32,752 nt of DNA from Candidatus Obscuribacterales bacterium (lineage in GTDB: Bacteria > Cyanobacteriota > Vampirovibrionia > Obscuribacterales > Obscuribacteraceae): NCBI GenBank assembly GCA_021732565.1, contig JAKFUT010000030.1, positions 1 through 32,752 of the forward strand, written 5' to 3'. Below, piece by piece: positions 32,714 to 32,752 of the stretch. The translations under genes and the position numbers were made by a program. How positions within the stretch are numbered: the first letter of the stretch is position 1; each line of letters starts with the position of its first letter. Under the pieces are notes generated by a model that saw only the letters and a list, made by a program, of their open reading frames with translations, was not told where the DNA came from and did not search any database.

Positions 32714-32752
32714 AACACGAACCGTGAAAATCTTACTCTTTTGCCTTCATAT

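Larger units (their letters stand above)
32432..32752. other. Gap to window edge with two hairpins, no gene seen
   Basis: About 320 bp follow the TPR gene. A 69-codon plus-strand frame is present but lacks a ribosome-binding site and overlaps an 8-bp stem. Two hairpins are listed separately. Confidence 0.4.

Overview
The window looks like a chromosomal stretch of a gene-sparse, free-living bacterium with about 50% GC. It carries an envelope-spanning efflux operon, a lipoprotein adaptor, Hanks-type Ser/Thr kinases, a two-component system, TPR, LRR and HEAT-type repeat proteins, and several long proteins I cannot assign. Many starts appear to be TTG or GTG. This style (Ser/Thr kinase fused to a TM segment and helical repeats, large solitary repeat proteins, long intergenic gaps) fits Candidatus Obscuribacterales (Vampirovibrionia/Melainabacteria). 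Planctomycetes-like or Acidobacteria-like lineages cannot be excluded from sequence reading alone. I see no tRNA, rRNA, IS element, CRISPR array or phage gene.

Layout. 1-1.8 kb (minus): a protein kinase-like gene running off the left edge, preceded by a tightly coupled 60-aa ORF. 2.3-3.0 kb (plus): a CxxC-domain membrane protein. 3.4-9.7 kb (plus): a TolC-type outer membrane protein, an RND permease and a lipoprotein membrane-fusion protein, together a complete tripartite efflux operon. 9.7-12.0 kb (minus): a large unassigned protein. 12.6-13.5 kb: a MerC-like membrane protein (plus) convergent with a small membrane-anchored SAF-domain protein (minus). 14.0-15.3 kb (plus): a secreted subtilisin-family protease. 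15.4-17.7 kb (minus): a Ser/Thr kinase followed after 6 nt by a 62-aa protein. 18.0-21.8 kb (plus): a membrane-anchored small protein and a YfhO-type polytopic membrane protein. 21.9-22.1 kb (minus): a frameshifted gene remnant. 22.2-25.6 kb (plus): a 1.1-kDa-residue-scale (about 1130 aa) HEAT-like helical protein. 26.1-27.8 kb (plus): an exported LRR protein. 28.1-30.6 kb (minus): a PAS sensor histidine kinase and a disordered hypothetical protein. 31.0-32.4 kb (plus): an OmpR-type response regulator and a TPR protein.

How the genes work together. The three efflux genes should form one pump. The histidine kinase and the OmpR-type regulator are divergently arranged 390 bp apart and are probably partners. 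The Ser/Thr kinase and the 62-aa protein are translationally coupled and end at a strong hairpin shared with the convergent protease gene. The other genes are mostly singletons. No single new defence or biosynthetic system is obvious. The most interesting items are the kinase-like protein with a 400-residue unassigned N-terminal region, the kinase/microprotein pair, the RND permease lacking the usual proton-relay lysine, the decayed Cys-rich gene, and several clusters of operator-like dyads.
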